From: an uncultured Anaerolineae bacterium
Lineage (GTDB): Bacteria > Chloroflexota > Anaerolineae > Anaerolineales > Villigracilaceae
Assembly (NCBI GenBank): GCA_903846015.1
Contig: CAIMZS010000300.1
Location: 1-64,000, forward strand
DNA: 64,000 nt
Direction: 5' to 3'
In this document: positions 49,200-57,681 of the stretch, in pieces
Layout of the letters: each line of letters begins with the position of its first letter
Position numbering within the stretch: position 1 is the stretch's first letter
Made by a program: the position numbers and the translations under genes
The notes under the pieces: generated by a model
Told to the model about the DNA's origin: nothing
The model's database searches: none
What the model saw: the letters and a program-made list of their open reading frames with translations, nothing else

Positions 49200-49748
49200 A
49201 TGTCCAACCATCTTTACGCACAAACCGTCTATTTGATCCGTCATGCCACCCCGGATTGGGCGCGCACAGACATCCCCTATGACATTCCTCCGGGGCCACC
49301 GTTGACACCCCAGGGAATACAAGAGGCGCAAGCCCTGGGTGTTTTTCTCGAAACCGTGGGCATTAAAAAGCTTTATTACAGTCCGCTTGAACGCAGCACC
49401 CACACTGCGCAGATCGCCGCAGCGGTGGCAAAAGTCCCAGTGATGGAACAAGCGGGGCTGGCAGAGTGGCGCAAGGGCGAAACGGATCGTGAAGTCCAAA
49501 CCCGTTTTTGGCCCTTATTGGAATCCAGCCTTGCAGAAAGTGTTCAGGCCGGCCCGGTGGGGTTGGTGACGCATGGCGGTCCGATCGCTCATATATTGAA
49601 GCAGTTGAATATTGATCCGGTCAGGCTTGAAAAACATCGCAAGATGTTTGACCATTCCAATCCTCTGCCACCGGCGGGTGCCTGGCTCGTCCAGCGCAAT
49701 CCCAATACCGATGCCTGGGATTTACAATTGGTATTCATCCCTTCGTAG
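49200..49748 (+). CDS. Histidine phosphatase (PGAM-like) family protein
   Basis: 182 residues. The catalytic 'VYLIRHATPDWAR' (RHAT) near the N-terminus, 'LTPQGIQEAQALG', 'YYSPLERSTHTAQIAA', 'LAEWRKGE' and the second active His in 'VGLVTHGGPIAHIL' are complete. The family removes phosphate from small molecules such as sugar or nucleotide phosphates, or from proteins. Substrate cannot be told. An ECF sigma gene follows after 45 bp. Confidence 0.87.
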   Translation: MSNHLYAQTVYLIRHATPDWARTDIPYDIPPGPPLTPQGIQEAQALGVFLETVGIKKLYYSPLERSTHTAQIAAAVAKVPVMEQAGLAEWRKGETDREVQTRFWPLLESSLAESVQAGPVGLVTHGGPIAHILKQLNIDPVRLEKHRKMFDHSNPLPPAGAWLVQRNPNTDAWDLQLVFIPS

Positions 49749-49793
49749 AGCATAATGTCCCGTTTTCAATTCCATTCCGTTTAACAATATAGA

Positions 49794-50336
49794 ATGCGAC
49801 CGGATAACACCCCCAACCTGGTAAAAGATGCACAACGCGATCCCGCAGCATTTGCGATGGTCTATGATCGCTATTTGATGCCGGTCTACCGTTATCTCTA
49901 CAGCCGGGTGGGCAATGCCGTGGATGCGGAGGATTTGACGACTCAAACCTTTCTTTCTGCGCTGGAGCGTTTGAGCGGTTACCGGGAAAACGGTAACTTT
50001 GCCGGGTGGTTGTTTGCGATTGCGCACAGCAAGGTTATCGATCACTACCGGCGGGAAAAACCACATGCTGGGAGCGATGTCCTGTGGAAAATTGCGGGGC
50101 AGGATGACCCGGTCCTTGATGTTGAGAAACGGCTGGAATTGGAGAAACTGGCTTCGATTCTCCAACACTTGAGCGCTGACGAACAGGAAATCATCCGGCT
50201 GCGCTATGCGGCTGATCTGTCATTTTCAGAGATGGCTGTCGCACTGGGCAAACGTGAAGATGCTGTTAAAAAGTCACTGTATCGCTTGCTGGAACGCCTG
50301 AAACAGCAGGCCGAGAACCAGATGGAGACGCCATGA
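49794..50336 (+). CDS. ECF RNA polymerase sigma factor
   Basis: 180 residues. Region 2: 'FAMVYDRYLMPVYRYLYSRV', 'AEDLTTQTFLSALERL', 'NFAGWLFAIAHSKVIDHYRR'; region 4: 'LSADEQEIIRLRYAADLSFS' and 'KREDAVKKSLYRLLERLK'. The stop overlaps the ATG of the next gene by 4 bases (ATGA), so sigma factor and membrane partner are made together. Confidence 0.92.
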   Translation: MRPDNTPNLVKDAQRDPAAFAMVYDRYLMPVYRYLYSRVGNAVDAEDLTTQTFLSALERLSGYRENGNFAGWLFAIAHSKVIDHYRREKPHAGSDVLWKIAGQDDPVLDVEKRLELEKLASILQHLSADEQEIIRLRYAADLSFSEMAVALGKREDAVKKSLYRLLERLKQQAENQMETP

Positions 50337-53311
50337 GCGAACCCAACTTGAATCCTGAACTCGAACACAAGCTGCGCGAAGCGCTCAATGCGCCTGCGCC
50401 CGATGTGGCGTTTGCCAACCGTTTGCGCGCAACGCTGCTCGCGAAGGCAGAAAACATGAAGCCTGAACCGAAATCATCCCGGCTGGCCTGGCGGCTGGCG
50501 TTTGCAAGCGTGGTACTGATCCTATTGGGTGTTTTCTTTGGGCCGAAAATTGTGACTGCCATGCGGCAGCTTTTTGGCTATGTGCCCGGCGCCGGACTGG
50601 TAGACCAGAGCATCCCTCTGCGCGTGTTGTCTGAACCGGTGACCGTGACGCGTGATGGCGTGACTCTGACTGTAAAAAGCGCTGTTTTGAGCATCGATAA
50701 GAGTGTGGTGAGCTATTCGCTGAAGAACGTGCCCTGGGAGGCGCTTTCACATCAGGAAAATATTTCCGGTTGTTCCAGTTCCGCCGCGCTGCGCCTGCCG
50801 GGTGGCACGATCCTGGCTGCGGAGAATGGCGGCGGCACGATGAATAGCGTTACCTTCTCCTTTCCCGCCATCCGGGCGGATGTGAATGAAGCCACGTTGG
50901 TGCTGCCCTGCATCCAGAATGCCTTGCCAGGAAAAGCCCCTGAAAATTGGGAGCTGTTGCTGCGTTTTGTGCCTGCCCCGCCTGATTTTCCGGTGGCCCC
51001 GGTGGTGGAAGTGCCCACGCCCACAGCCGCTCCGATTGCCACAGATATTACACTTCCGACCGCTGTACCCAACCCGATGAACCTTGTCAAAGTGGTCGAT
51101 TTGCCGGATGGCTATATCTTTGCGGGCACCTTCCACGCGATTGACCTGCCCAAAGGCGCAGATTCGATGCATCCTTCCGGCATATACAGGGTTACGGACG
51201 CCAACGGTCAGGAAGTTTTCGCCAGCGAGTCTTACGAGCAGCTTTTGCCCATGCCAACTGACCCGACCATCTACAACTGGGGTGCGCAAATCAAAGGCAA
51301 GCAATTTGCCTTTCCGCTGACCATTGCGTTGGATGGCGCGATGGCTGGAACCGCTTCGGCTATAACAACCTTCGAGTTTGATGCAGGCGCGCACCCAAAG
51401 GTTGACCAGGTCTTCAAGCCAAACATCACCGTTGAATTTAGCGGCCGCCAGGTGACCGTGGATACCATCCGTTATACTGGCACAGGCTACGTTTTTGAAT
51501 TTACTACCGATCCGGATGTTACCAACCTGGGTGTGGAAATCCGCGACTTTACTAACAATGGCAGCGATGGCGGCAGGGATCAAGCTGGGCATCTTTTTGC
51601 CAGCATAGATTATGACACCCAGGTTCCAAAGGGGCGCTTTACCGTGATATTGACCGGGATCAGTTTTCATGTCGCTGGCCCCTGGTCGGTACAGTGGCAG
51701 CCAGATGGCGCGCAGCCGGATGCGCCCTCGCCCTTCGGTATTGCCCTTACGATTGACCAATATATCCCGATCGAGGACGGCTATTATCTCATCGGCCACA
51801 CGACCTGGGATGATAAGCGCCTCAGCCGTGTCAGCCTGGGTGACTGGACTATCCGCGCCTACGACGCCGCTGGCAGTGAAATTCCGATGGAACCGGCCTC
51901 CGCCAGCGATGCTGGCATCGATACCAGCGACCCCAGCCAGTGGGTCTACAAAATCTACGGCAAAGCTTTCAATGGCCCGGTCACACTGCGCGCCAGCGAA
52001 GTCACGCTCGGTTTTGCCAGCGCTCCGTCCGTCGAAATCGACCTGCAGCAATACGGCTTTACCGGCGGCGCTGACCAGATCGGCTATGCCTGGAAAGTTG
52101 GCATGCTTTCGCTCGAGCTGCCCGGTCTGATCGCTAAAATCCAGATGCTGGCTTACCAGCGCGAGCGCGATCTGAAAGGCTTCGTTATCACCATCGAGGC
52201 CGACCCGTCCATCACCTCGCTGCCGCTCGACCTGTCGCCGACACCGGCAGGTGCGCAGAGCGGCAGCGGCGGCTCGGCGCGCAACGCTGAAGGCCGCCTG
52301 ATCGATAACATCTTCAGCGATGGAACCATCACCGGCCAGTTCACTCTCACAGCCCACACGGTCAACATCTCTGGCAAGTGGCAGGTGGAGTGGACTCCGC
52401 CGGTTGTGGATGCCGCTGCCAGGCCGGATTCGCCCACTCCAGCCTGTCTTGATCTGGCTAATTGGAAGAAATCCGCCCTGATAACGGTTCCTTTGCCCGA
52501 AATTGGCGGTAGGCTGGTGGTGTATGGGCGCATACTGGAAGACAATCAGCCGCCCTCGCCCGAAAACTACGGCAACCTGCTCACCGACCTGACCGGAAGC
52601 CAGAAACAGATTTTCGGCAAAGGTGTCAACCCTTCCATCTCGGCGGATGGCTCGCTGCTGGCGTATAACTGGAGCGATGGCATCCATGTTGTGGATACCG
52701 CCAGCGGGAAAGATAGCCTGCTCCCCAATCTGAACAGCGATGATTTTGGCCCCAAACTCTCCCCGGATGGCCGAGCACTGGTGTTTGTGCGCCCGGCGGA
52801 ACTGAATCTGTACCTGGTCAATGTCGATGGTTCTGGGCTGCGGCAGTTCACCAGTACCCCCGGGATCGAGGAATACGCCCAGGGCTGGAGCGCGGATGGC
52901 AGCCAAGTGTTGTATCTGAAAATCGACTCGGGTCTGCAGAGCCTGGTGGCAAAAAATATCTCGGACCGGCTGGAAACCACGCTGCTGGCCTTCCCCGCCA
53001 GTGTGGGCGCGCTGGCGCTTTCACCGGATGGCAAGACGCTGGCTTATTCTGCCCCTGTGCATGGACGCATGGCGGGAGGTATCTACCTCGCCCGGTTGGA
53101 CGGCAGCTCCGCGCCCAGGCTGTTTGCCCAACTGGAGCACTGGACGGTCGACACCCCGGTCTGGTCGCCGGATGGTGCCTGGCTGCTGCTCAACATCGTT
53201 GATACGGATGCGTATGCTGCTCAATCTGCTTCGGCCCTGTTGAATATCTCCACCTGCCAGGTCTTCCCGGTCAACGGCTTTGAAGGCACGGCACTGGGCT
53301 GGGTTAAATGA
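50333..53311 (+). CDS. 992-residue membrane protein, probable anti-sigma partner with extracytoplasmic beta-propeller
   Basis: Short cytoplasmic N-terminus (1-50, 'LEHKLREALNAPAPDVAFAN'), one membrane helix (about 52-72, 'AWRLAFASVVLILLGVFF'), and a very large outer part. Residues 85-720 hold repeated beta-sandwich domains, each ending like 'GRFTVILTGISFHVAGPWSV' and 'GQFTLTAHTVNISGKWQVEW'. From about 745 there are TolB/WD40-type blades: 'ISADGSLLAYNW', 'LSPDGRALVFVR', 'WSADGSQVLYLK', 'LSPDGKTLAYS', 'WSPDGAWLLLN'. No zinc motif is present in the N-terminus. Coupling to the ECF gene suggests that it controls that factor and senses something outside; other known anti-sigma factors are far smaller. 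Confidence 0.75.
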   Translation: MSEPNLNPELEHKLREALNAPAPDVAFANRLRATLLAKAENMKPEPKSSRLAWRLAFASVVLILLGVFFGPKIVTAMRQLFGYVPGAGLVDQSIPLRVLSEPVTVTRDGVTLTVKSAVLSIDKSVVSYSLKNVPWEALSHQENISGCSSSAALRLPGGTILAAENGGGTMNSVTFSFPAIRADVNEATLVLPCIQNALPGKAPENWELLLRFVPAPPDFPVAPVVEVPTPTAAPIATDITLPTAVPNPMNLVKVVDLPDGYIFAGTFHAIDLPKGADSMHPSGIYRVTDANGQEVFASESYEQLLPMPTDPTIYNWGAQIKGKQFAFPLTIALDGAMAGTASAITTFEFDAGAHPKVDQVFKPNITVEFSGRQVTVDTIRYTGTGYVFEFTTDPDVTNLGVEIRDFTNNGSDGGRDQAGHLFASIDYDTQVPKGRFTVILTGISFHVAGPWSVQWQPDGAQPDAPSPFGIALTIDQYIPIEDGYYLIGHTTWDDKRLSRVSLGDWTIRAYDAAGSEIPMEPASASDAGIDTSDPSQWVYKIYGKAFNGPVTLRASEVTLGFASAPSVEIDLQQYGFTGGADQIGYAWKVGMLSLELPGLIAKIQMLAYQRERDLKGFVITIEADPSITSLPLDLSPTPAGAQSGSGGSARNAEGRLIDNIFSDGTITGQFTLTAHTVNISGKWQVEWTPPVVDAAARPDSPTPACLDLANWKKSALITVPLPEIGGRLVVYGRILEDNQPPSPENYGNLLTDLTGSQKQIFGKGVNPSISADGSLLAYNWSDGIHVVDTASGKDSLLPNLNSDDFGPKLSPDGRALVFVRPAELNLYLVNVDGSGLRQFTSTPGIEEYAQGWSADGSQVLYLKIDSGLQSLVAKNISDRLETTLLAFPASVGALALSPDGKTLAYSAPVHGRMAGGIYLARLDGSSAPRLFAQLEHWTVDTPVWSPDGAWLLLNIVDTDAYAAQSASALLNISTCQVFPVNGFEGTALGWVK

Positions 53312-53394
53312 CAAAGGGCGCGAACAGCGCGTATCAGGGCTGTTAATTTTTTTGATTGGACCGCAAAAATTCCTGGTTGGGATGTTTTTTTTGT

Positions 53395-53416
53395 GCCCGG
53401 ACGTTTACGTCCGGGC
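53395..53416. repeat. 22-bp palindrome with TT centre
   Basis: Arms GCCCGGACGT and ACGTCCGGGC around TT, 84 bp after the sensor gene. T residues lie on its left side only, so it is not a terminator for the plus-strand gene. Form and place resemble the CACGGCGAT palindromes that accompany the dispersed repeats. Confidence 0.6.
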
Positions 53417-53437
53417 GGAGAAGGCAAACCGCCTCGT

Positions 53438-53485
53438 GTCTGAACCGGCCCTGCTAGAACGGGCACTATCGCAGATTAGAGCAAG
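53438..53485 (-). repeat. Dispersed repeat copy, reverse orientation
   Basis: 48 bp from GTCTGAACCGGCCCTGCTAG to CGCAGATTAGAGCAAG; its reverse complement is the 16507-16554 copy except one base, and equals the right half of 18671-18761 with the CTTGCTCTAA start added. Confidence 0.87.
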
Positions 53486-53538
53486 TGCGAGTGTCTGATT
53501 CCCCTGCAAAAGAGCTTATCTCTCGTCAGGGCGCCGGG

Positions 53539-54252
53539 CTACTTGCAGTACTTTGTCAGCTCAACCCGGTTCTGAACCAGCACTTTGCCGGAGGGGGTGA
53601 TGGCGATAAACTCTTGCTCTCTGAAATACACCATCACCTGGTTGACACGTTTGCGTGAGGCGCCCACCAGGTCGGCGATGTCGCCCTGGGTGATGTGAAT
53701 GGGGATCAGTACGGCGCCATCGGCGGCATCCTGACCGTATTTATCCGCAAACGCCAGCAGTTGGCGCGCTACGCGTCCATAAACATCCAGCGCAGCCAGG
53801 GCCTGGATCAGTTCGTTGGCCAATCGCAAGCGCGCCGAGAGGATGCGCACCAGGTTGTGAGAAACAGGCGGGAAATCATCCAGCATTTGTTGAAAAGCGC
53901 TTTTATCCATCCATAAAAGGAACGAATCTTCGAGGGCAATGGCGCTGGCTGAACGCCCGGCGCTATCGAGCAGACTCATCTCGCCCAGAGTATCCCCTGC
54001 GCCGATCAGAGCCAGCACCACGTCGCGGCCATCAGCCTGTTCGATATGGATCTTGACGGTTCCGACCAGGATAATGTAAACGGCTTCGCCCGGCTGTTCG
54101 GCAGTGACAATGCTGGTACCAGCCGAAAACATGCGGCGATGGGCGTGGTGGCCAATCCAGGCCAATTCTGCCTGACCAAGTCCCTCAAAAAGGGGAATAG
54201 ATGAAAGGATGTTGCGGGTATCGTTCGTTTTGACATCCATCATAGATAGCAT
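53539..54252 (-). CDS. Crp/Fnr-family transcriptional regulator
   Basis: 237 residues from the ATG at 54252, which has GGAGGAG 5 bases upstream. Cyclic-nucleotide-binding-like domain (about 15-130): 'IPLFEGLGQAELAWIG', 'EAVYIILVGTVKIHIEQADG', 'GDTLGEMSLLDSAGRSASAI' with G-E-x-S-L-L and R-S-A-S close to the cAMP pocket of Crp. The C-terminal winged HTH has 'ITQGDIADLVGASRKRVNQV'. No Fnr-type cysteine cluster. It probably responds to cAMP or another nucleotide. Target genes are unknown. Confidence 0.88.
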   Translation of the reverse strand: MLSMMDVKTNDTRNILSSIPLFEGLGQAELAWIGHHAHRRMFSAGTSIVTAEQPGEAVYIILVGTVKIHIEQADGRDVVLALIGAGDTLGEMSLLDSAGRSASAIALEDSFLLWMDKSAFQQMLDDFPPVSHNLVRILSARLRLANELIQALAALDVYGRVARQLLAFADKYGQDAADGAVLIPIHITQGDIADLVGASRKRVNQVMVYFREQEFIAITPSGKVLVQNRVELTKYCK

Positions 54253-54323
54253 TATTGTACTCCTCCCGCAAACATAGCGGTCAAAAAACAGCACAGCAAA
54301 GCCAAAACGATCGGTTTTAGTGC

Positions 54324-55268
54324 CTATGCCGAAGCGGAATAAGCGCTGGTTGGCGCAGCACAGCGCCTGCGCTCGGCTGGCAAGGCCTTTTTATTGACTG
54401 TAAGCTCGAGGGTCTGCCCCTCGCGGGCAGCAAAAACCCCTTTGAAGACTGACCGCGCCTGCTGTTCAAGGGCGTGAAGGCTGGAATCGTCATAAGATGG
54501 GTCATAGTGGAACAAGGCCAACTGCTTTACACCTGCCATAAGCGCCAGTTCGCAAGCCATGCGTGGGGTGGAATGACCAAAACCCTGTTTAAGGGCATAA
54601 TCGGCATCAGAATATTGGGCGTCATGGATGAGCAGGTCCGCGCCGCTTGCAAACGCTGCCAGGCGCTGATCCACTCCAATATAACCTTCGGTATCGGTGG
54701 CGTAAACAAGACTGTGACCGTGCCAATCGATGCGGTAGATGATGACCCCGCCAGGATGAGCATACGATTTCATCATCCGGATTCTGAGGTCATCCGCCAA
54801 ACCTGGTTTGGATGACTGCTGGACGAGACACGGACTGCCGTTCTCAAACGTGATTACATCCGTTTCCGTCACCGCTTGGATTACTTTCGCAGCACGCATT
54901 TCGTCCAGCCTGATCGGAAATGCCGGAGGCGCCTGGTTGCGGTCGAGCACATTCTTCAGGGTCTGATCTGCGCTGTCCGGGCCATAGATGTCCAGATGGG
55001 CGGCTGGGTGGTAGGCCGGGCTAAAAAAAGGAAATCCCTGGGTGTGATCATGATGCAAATGGCTGAACAGCAGGACCGGCTGGGTATCTCGGCGAACGAG
55101 TTCACGACCCAGCGGGATGATACCGGTGCCGGCGTCCAGTATGATGGTGTGGCCGGCCACGCGCACCTCAACACAGGCTGTGTTGCCGCCATAATAAACG
55201 GTTTGCGCTCCCGGGGCGGGGTAACTGCCACGCACGCCCCAAAATTTTACGGTAAAGTTGTTATTCAT
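54324..55268 (-). CDS. MBL-fold metal-dependent hydrolase
   Basis: 314 residues. The N-terminus 'KFWGVRGSYPAPGAQTVYYG' and 'GGNTACVEVRVAGHTIILDA' are typical of the RNase Z-like/PhnP-like MBL group; the metal motif H-x-H-x-D-H is His70-L-His72-His73-Asp74-His75. Later ligands are 'SYAHPGG', 'LVYATDTEG' (Asp) and 'GHSTPRMACEL'. It should cleave a phosphodiester or similar bond in the cytosol. The last 20 residues are basic and Ala/Ser-rich, unlike the family, perhaps a read into former intergenic DNA. Confidence 0.85.
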   Translation of the reverse strand: MNNNFTVKFWGVRGSYPAPGAQTVYYGGNTACVEVRVAGHTIILDAGTGIIPLGRELVRRDTQPVLLFSHLHHDHTQGFPFFSPAYHPAAHLDIYGPDSADQTLKNVLDRNQAPPAFPIRLDEMRAAKVIQAVTETDVITFENGSPCLVQQSSKPGLADDLRIRMMKSYAHPGGVIIYRIDWHGHSLVYATDTEGYIGVDQRLAAFASGADLLIHDAQYSDADYALKQGFGHSTPRMACELALMAGVKQLALFHYDPSYDDSSLHALEQQARSVFKGVFAAREGQTLELTVNKKALPAERRRCAAPTSAYSASA

Positions 55269-55452
55269 AGGTGCCTCCTGTATTCGACATGGTTATTATG
55301 CTGCAAGAGGGCAACTGTCACAAGGAAAAATGGGACAGGGCATGTGAGAAATATTTCACAGGTGCAGGCTAAAGTCTATTCAAAGAAACATAATCAATTC
55401 GCAAGATGGTGGCAAGTAGATGAAAAAAATCGGTTAGAATAAATGTGCTACC

Positions 55453-55695
55453 ATGAAACCCATTCGCGCATCTGACATTGGCTCTTACCTGTACTGCCGC
55501 CGGGCATGGTGGTATCGCCTGATCGGGCAGGAATCCATCAACCACGCCGAAATGGCGGCGGGTACCGATCTGCACCGTCAGCACGGGCGGCAGGTGCTGA
55601 CCGCCGGGCTGATGCGTACGCTTGGCTTTGTCCTGCTGCTGCTGGCTTGCGTCATGCTGACCGCATTCGGATTATTAAACTTCCTGGGCGGCTGA
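55453..55695 (+). CDS. Cas4/Dna2-like nuclease, N-terminal half with membrane helix
   Basis: 80 residues. 'IRASDIGSYLYCRRAWWYRL' is the usual start of Cas4-type PD-(D/E)xK nucleases, with Cys15 as first iron-sulfur ligand; 'GTDLHRQHG' holds the motif I His41. The rest is a membrane helix (about 55-77, 'LGFVLLLLACVMLTAFGLL') that ends the protein. Everything else of the nuclease is in the next gene, whose ATG overlaps this stop by one base (TGATG). It has no function alone by family rules. No CRISPR array or cas gene is near. Confidence 0.75.
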   Translation: MKPIRASDIGSYLYCRRAWWYRLIGQESINHAEMAAGTDLHRQHGRQVLTAGLMRTLGFVLLLLACVMLTAFGLLNFLGG

Positions 55696-56216
55696 TGATC
55701 ATTTTTTATGCTGCCGTCTTCGTTGTGCTGATCGCAATCATCCTGTTTTGGCAATCCGGACGGGCACAAAAAGCCGCTGGTCTGCCGGGTGGGCGTGTGA
55801 TTTATACCGATACGCGCAGTTGGGGCAGCAAGGTTGAAAAGCCGTTGTATGACCCAATGCTGGGGTTGGTAGGAAAACCAGATTACCTGGTTGAAAAGAA
55901 TGGGCGCATCATCCCAGTGGAAGTAAAATCGGGACGGGCGCCGCAGGCTCCCTACGATTCGCACATTTATCAGTTGGCATCTTACTGTCTGCTGGTCGAA
56001 AAAACGATGGGATCGCGCCCGCCCTATGGCATCATCCATTATGAAGACCGCGATTTTGCGATCGATTACACGCGCGAACTTGAACTTGCCTTGCTCGATA
56101 TCCTTGCCGAGATGCGCCGTGACGAGAGGCGTGGCGAAGTAAATCGTTCGCATGAAAATTCTGCGCGCTGCGCCAGGTGCGGTTTCCGGCATGTGTGTGA
56201 GCAGAAAATAGATTGA
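55695..56216 (+). CDS. Cas4/Dna2-like nuclease, catalytic half with membrane helix
   Basis: 173 residues from the ATG at 55695. A membrane helix (3-19) comes first, then the PD-(D/E)xK core: Asp63 in 'GLVGKPDYLV', Glu76 and Lys78 in 'IIPVEVKSGRAP', the QxxxY motif in 'HIYQLASYCLLVE' (Gln93, Tyr97), and the three C-terminal iron-sulfur cysteines 159, 162 and 168 in 'CARCGFRHVC'. Together with the previous gene this completes the Cas4-like set: four Cys, His, Asp, Glu, Lys. Topology fits: both nuclease parts would be in the cytosol, joined by a two-helix hairpin in the membrane. It may act in repair or uptake of DNA at the membrane. Confidence 0.8.
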   Translation: MIIFYAAVFVVLIAIILFWQSGRAQKAAGLPGGRVIYTDTRSWGSKVEKPLYDPMLGLVGKPDYLVEKNGRIIPVEVKSGRAPQAPYDSHIYQLASYCLLVEKTMGSRPPYGIIHYEDRDFAIDYTRELELALLDILAEMRRDERRGEVNRSHENSARCARCGFRHVCEQKID

Positions 56217-56290
56217 TGGCGATATTTCATAAGCTGAACTGAAATTTCAAGCATGGCGTTGAATTCAAATTAACGCTTTATAATTTACAC

Positions 56291-57157
56291 ATGATTGCAT
56301 CCTTTATTCCCCGTCGAATCGTAGTGGCAGGTCATCCCAAGCTGGTTGAATCCTTGCATGAAGCCGGTATTATCTGTGATTATCTTAAGAGCAGAGGTCT
56401 GGAAAGTGCCCACGGCTCATTGTATGATGCCAAACTGCGCAAGCGCGTGCACAACGGAGATTTTGATTTGCTGATCGCCGTTGGAGGCGACGGCACCATG
56501 CTGCGCGCCGGGCATTTGTGCGCCCCGCATGACATCCCAATTATGGGAGTCAACATGGGCAGACTGGGCTATCTCTATCAAGTTGATGCCGGCGATTGGC
56601 AAAAAATGATCGATCTGCTGCTTGGCGGAGATTATTGGACCGAAAAACGCATGATGCTCAGTGCCGAACATTTTCGCGCGGGCGAAAGCCTGGGTTCATG
56701 GCATGCCCTCAATGATGTCGTCGTTTGTCGTGGCGGCTTGCTGCGGCCAATCCACATTAAGACCAGTGTTGACGAACAGTATCTGACCACTTATGTGGCG
56801 GATGGCTTGATCGCCTCCACCGCCACCGGATCAACGGCTTATGCCCTGGCCTCGGGCGGCCCCATTTTACCGCCAGAACTGCGCAACATCCTGTTGATCC
56901 CTATTGCTCCGCACTTATCGGTCGATCGCGCCATTGTGCTGTCCGAAGGATCAAAGGTAAGCATGACCGTACTGAGCGAAAACGCTGTTTGCAGCGTGGA
57001 TGGGCAGATCCCGGTTGGGCTGGCTGAAGATGACCGGGTGGATGTCCACGCCGGGAATGACAGCGTGAAATTCATTCGTTTTGGAGATCCCGGTTATTTC
57101 TATCGCAACCTGACTGCACACATGAATCAGAACGCAACCATAGGACTTCCCCGATGA
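56291..57157 (+). CDS. nadK: NAD kinase
   Basis: 288 residues. The signature GGDGT (65-69) in 'LLIAVGGDGTMLRAGHL', 'PIMGVNMGRLGYLYQV', 'ALNDVVVCRGG', 'YVADGLIASTATGSTAYALA' (in parts) and 'GGPILPPEL' are all present. It phosphorylates NAD to NADP. Its stop overlaps the next gene (ATGA), and nadK followed by a recN one gene away is a common neighbourhood. Confidence 0.94.
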   Translation: MIASFIPRRIVVAGHPKLVESLHEAGIICDYLKSRGLESAHGSLYDAKLRKRVHNGDFDLLIAVGGDGTMLRAGHLCAPHDIPIMGVNMGRLGYLYQVDAGDWQKMIDLLLGGDYWTEKRMMLSAEHFRAGESLGSWHALNDVVVCRGGLLRPIHIKTSVDEQYLTTYVADGLIASTATGSTAYALASGGPILPPELRNILLIPIAPHLSVDRAIVLSEGSKVSMTVLSENAVCSVDGQIPVGLAEDDRVDVHAGNDSVKFIRFGDPGYFYRNLTAHMNQNATIGLPR

Positions 57158-57678
57158 CCGTAAACACCAGCCCCACAACCTGCGCCAATCATCCTGGCGT
57201 TGAAACCATGCTGCGCTGTAACCGCTGTGAGAAACCAATCTGTGTCAAGTGCGCTGTCAGATCGCCCGTCGGATACCGCTGCCCCGAATGCGTCCGCAGC
57301 CAGCAAAAAATCTTTGACACCGCTGTCTGGTCGGATTATGCCCTGGGTTTTGTCGTGGCAGGTATCCTTTCGGGCATCGCCAGTATTTTGATCGGGCTGG
57401 TTGGTTCGATTGGATTTATTGGCTGGTTCCTGGTGATCGCCGGAGCGCCAACCGCGGGGCTTGCGATCGCCGAGGGCACCCGCCTGGTGATCAAGCGTCA
57501 TCGCTCCCGTTCGCTTTTTATCACCATCGCGGTCGCGGTGGCGCTTGGAGCATTTCCTTCCATATTACTGCACCTGGTTAGCTTTAATTTTTTTGGCCTG
57601 GCATTTCAGGGTATCTACCTGGCGATGGCCATTCCCGCCGTTTACACCCGCCTTTCTGGTATTCAGTTGTTTAAATAA
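57154..57678 (+). CDS. B-box-type zinc-finger membrane protein
   Basis: 174 residues, translationally coupled to nadK. The N-terminus has a B-box-like zinc motif: 'TTCANHPGVETMLRCNRCEK' and 'CVKCAVRSPVGYRCPECVR' with paired Cys/His ligands. Three to four membrane helices follow ('YALGFVVAGILSGIASILIG', 'FLVIAGAPTAGLAIAEG', 'LFITIAVAVALGAFPSILLH'). The family occurs beside varied genes in Chloroflexota; function unknown. It is followed after 3 bp by recN, so the three genes are one operon. Confidence 0.78.
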   Translation: MTVNTSPTTCANHPGVETMLRCNRCEKPICVKCAVRSPVGYRCPECVRSQQKIFDTAVWSDYALGFVVAGILSGIASILIGLVGSIGFIGWFLVIAGAPTAGLAIAEGTRLVIKRHRSRSLFITIAVAVALGAFPSILLHLVSFNFFGLAFQGIYLAMAIPAVYTRLSGIQLFK

Positions 57679-57681
57679 GCC

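Noticed and set aside
50747-52906. 719-codon open frame on the minus strand
   Set aside because: It lies fully antisense to the coupled sensor gene, has no recognisable motif, and its composition is the mirror of a GC-rich coding frame.
55453-56216. Cas4-like genes as sign of a CRISPR-Cas locus
   Set aside because: No CRISPR array, leader or other cas gene is visible in the window; Cas4/Dna2-type nucleases also occur alone.
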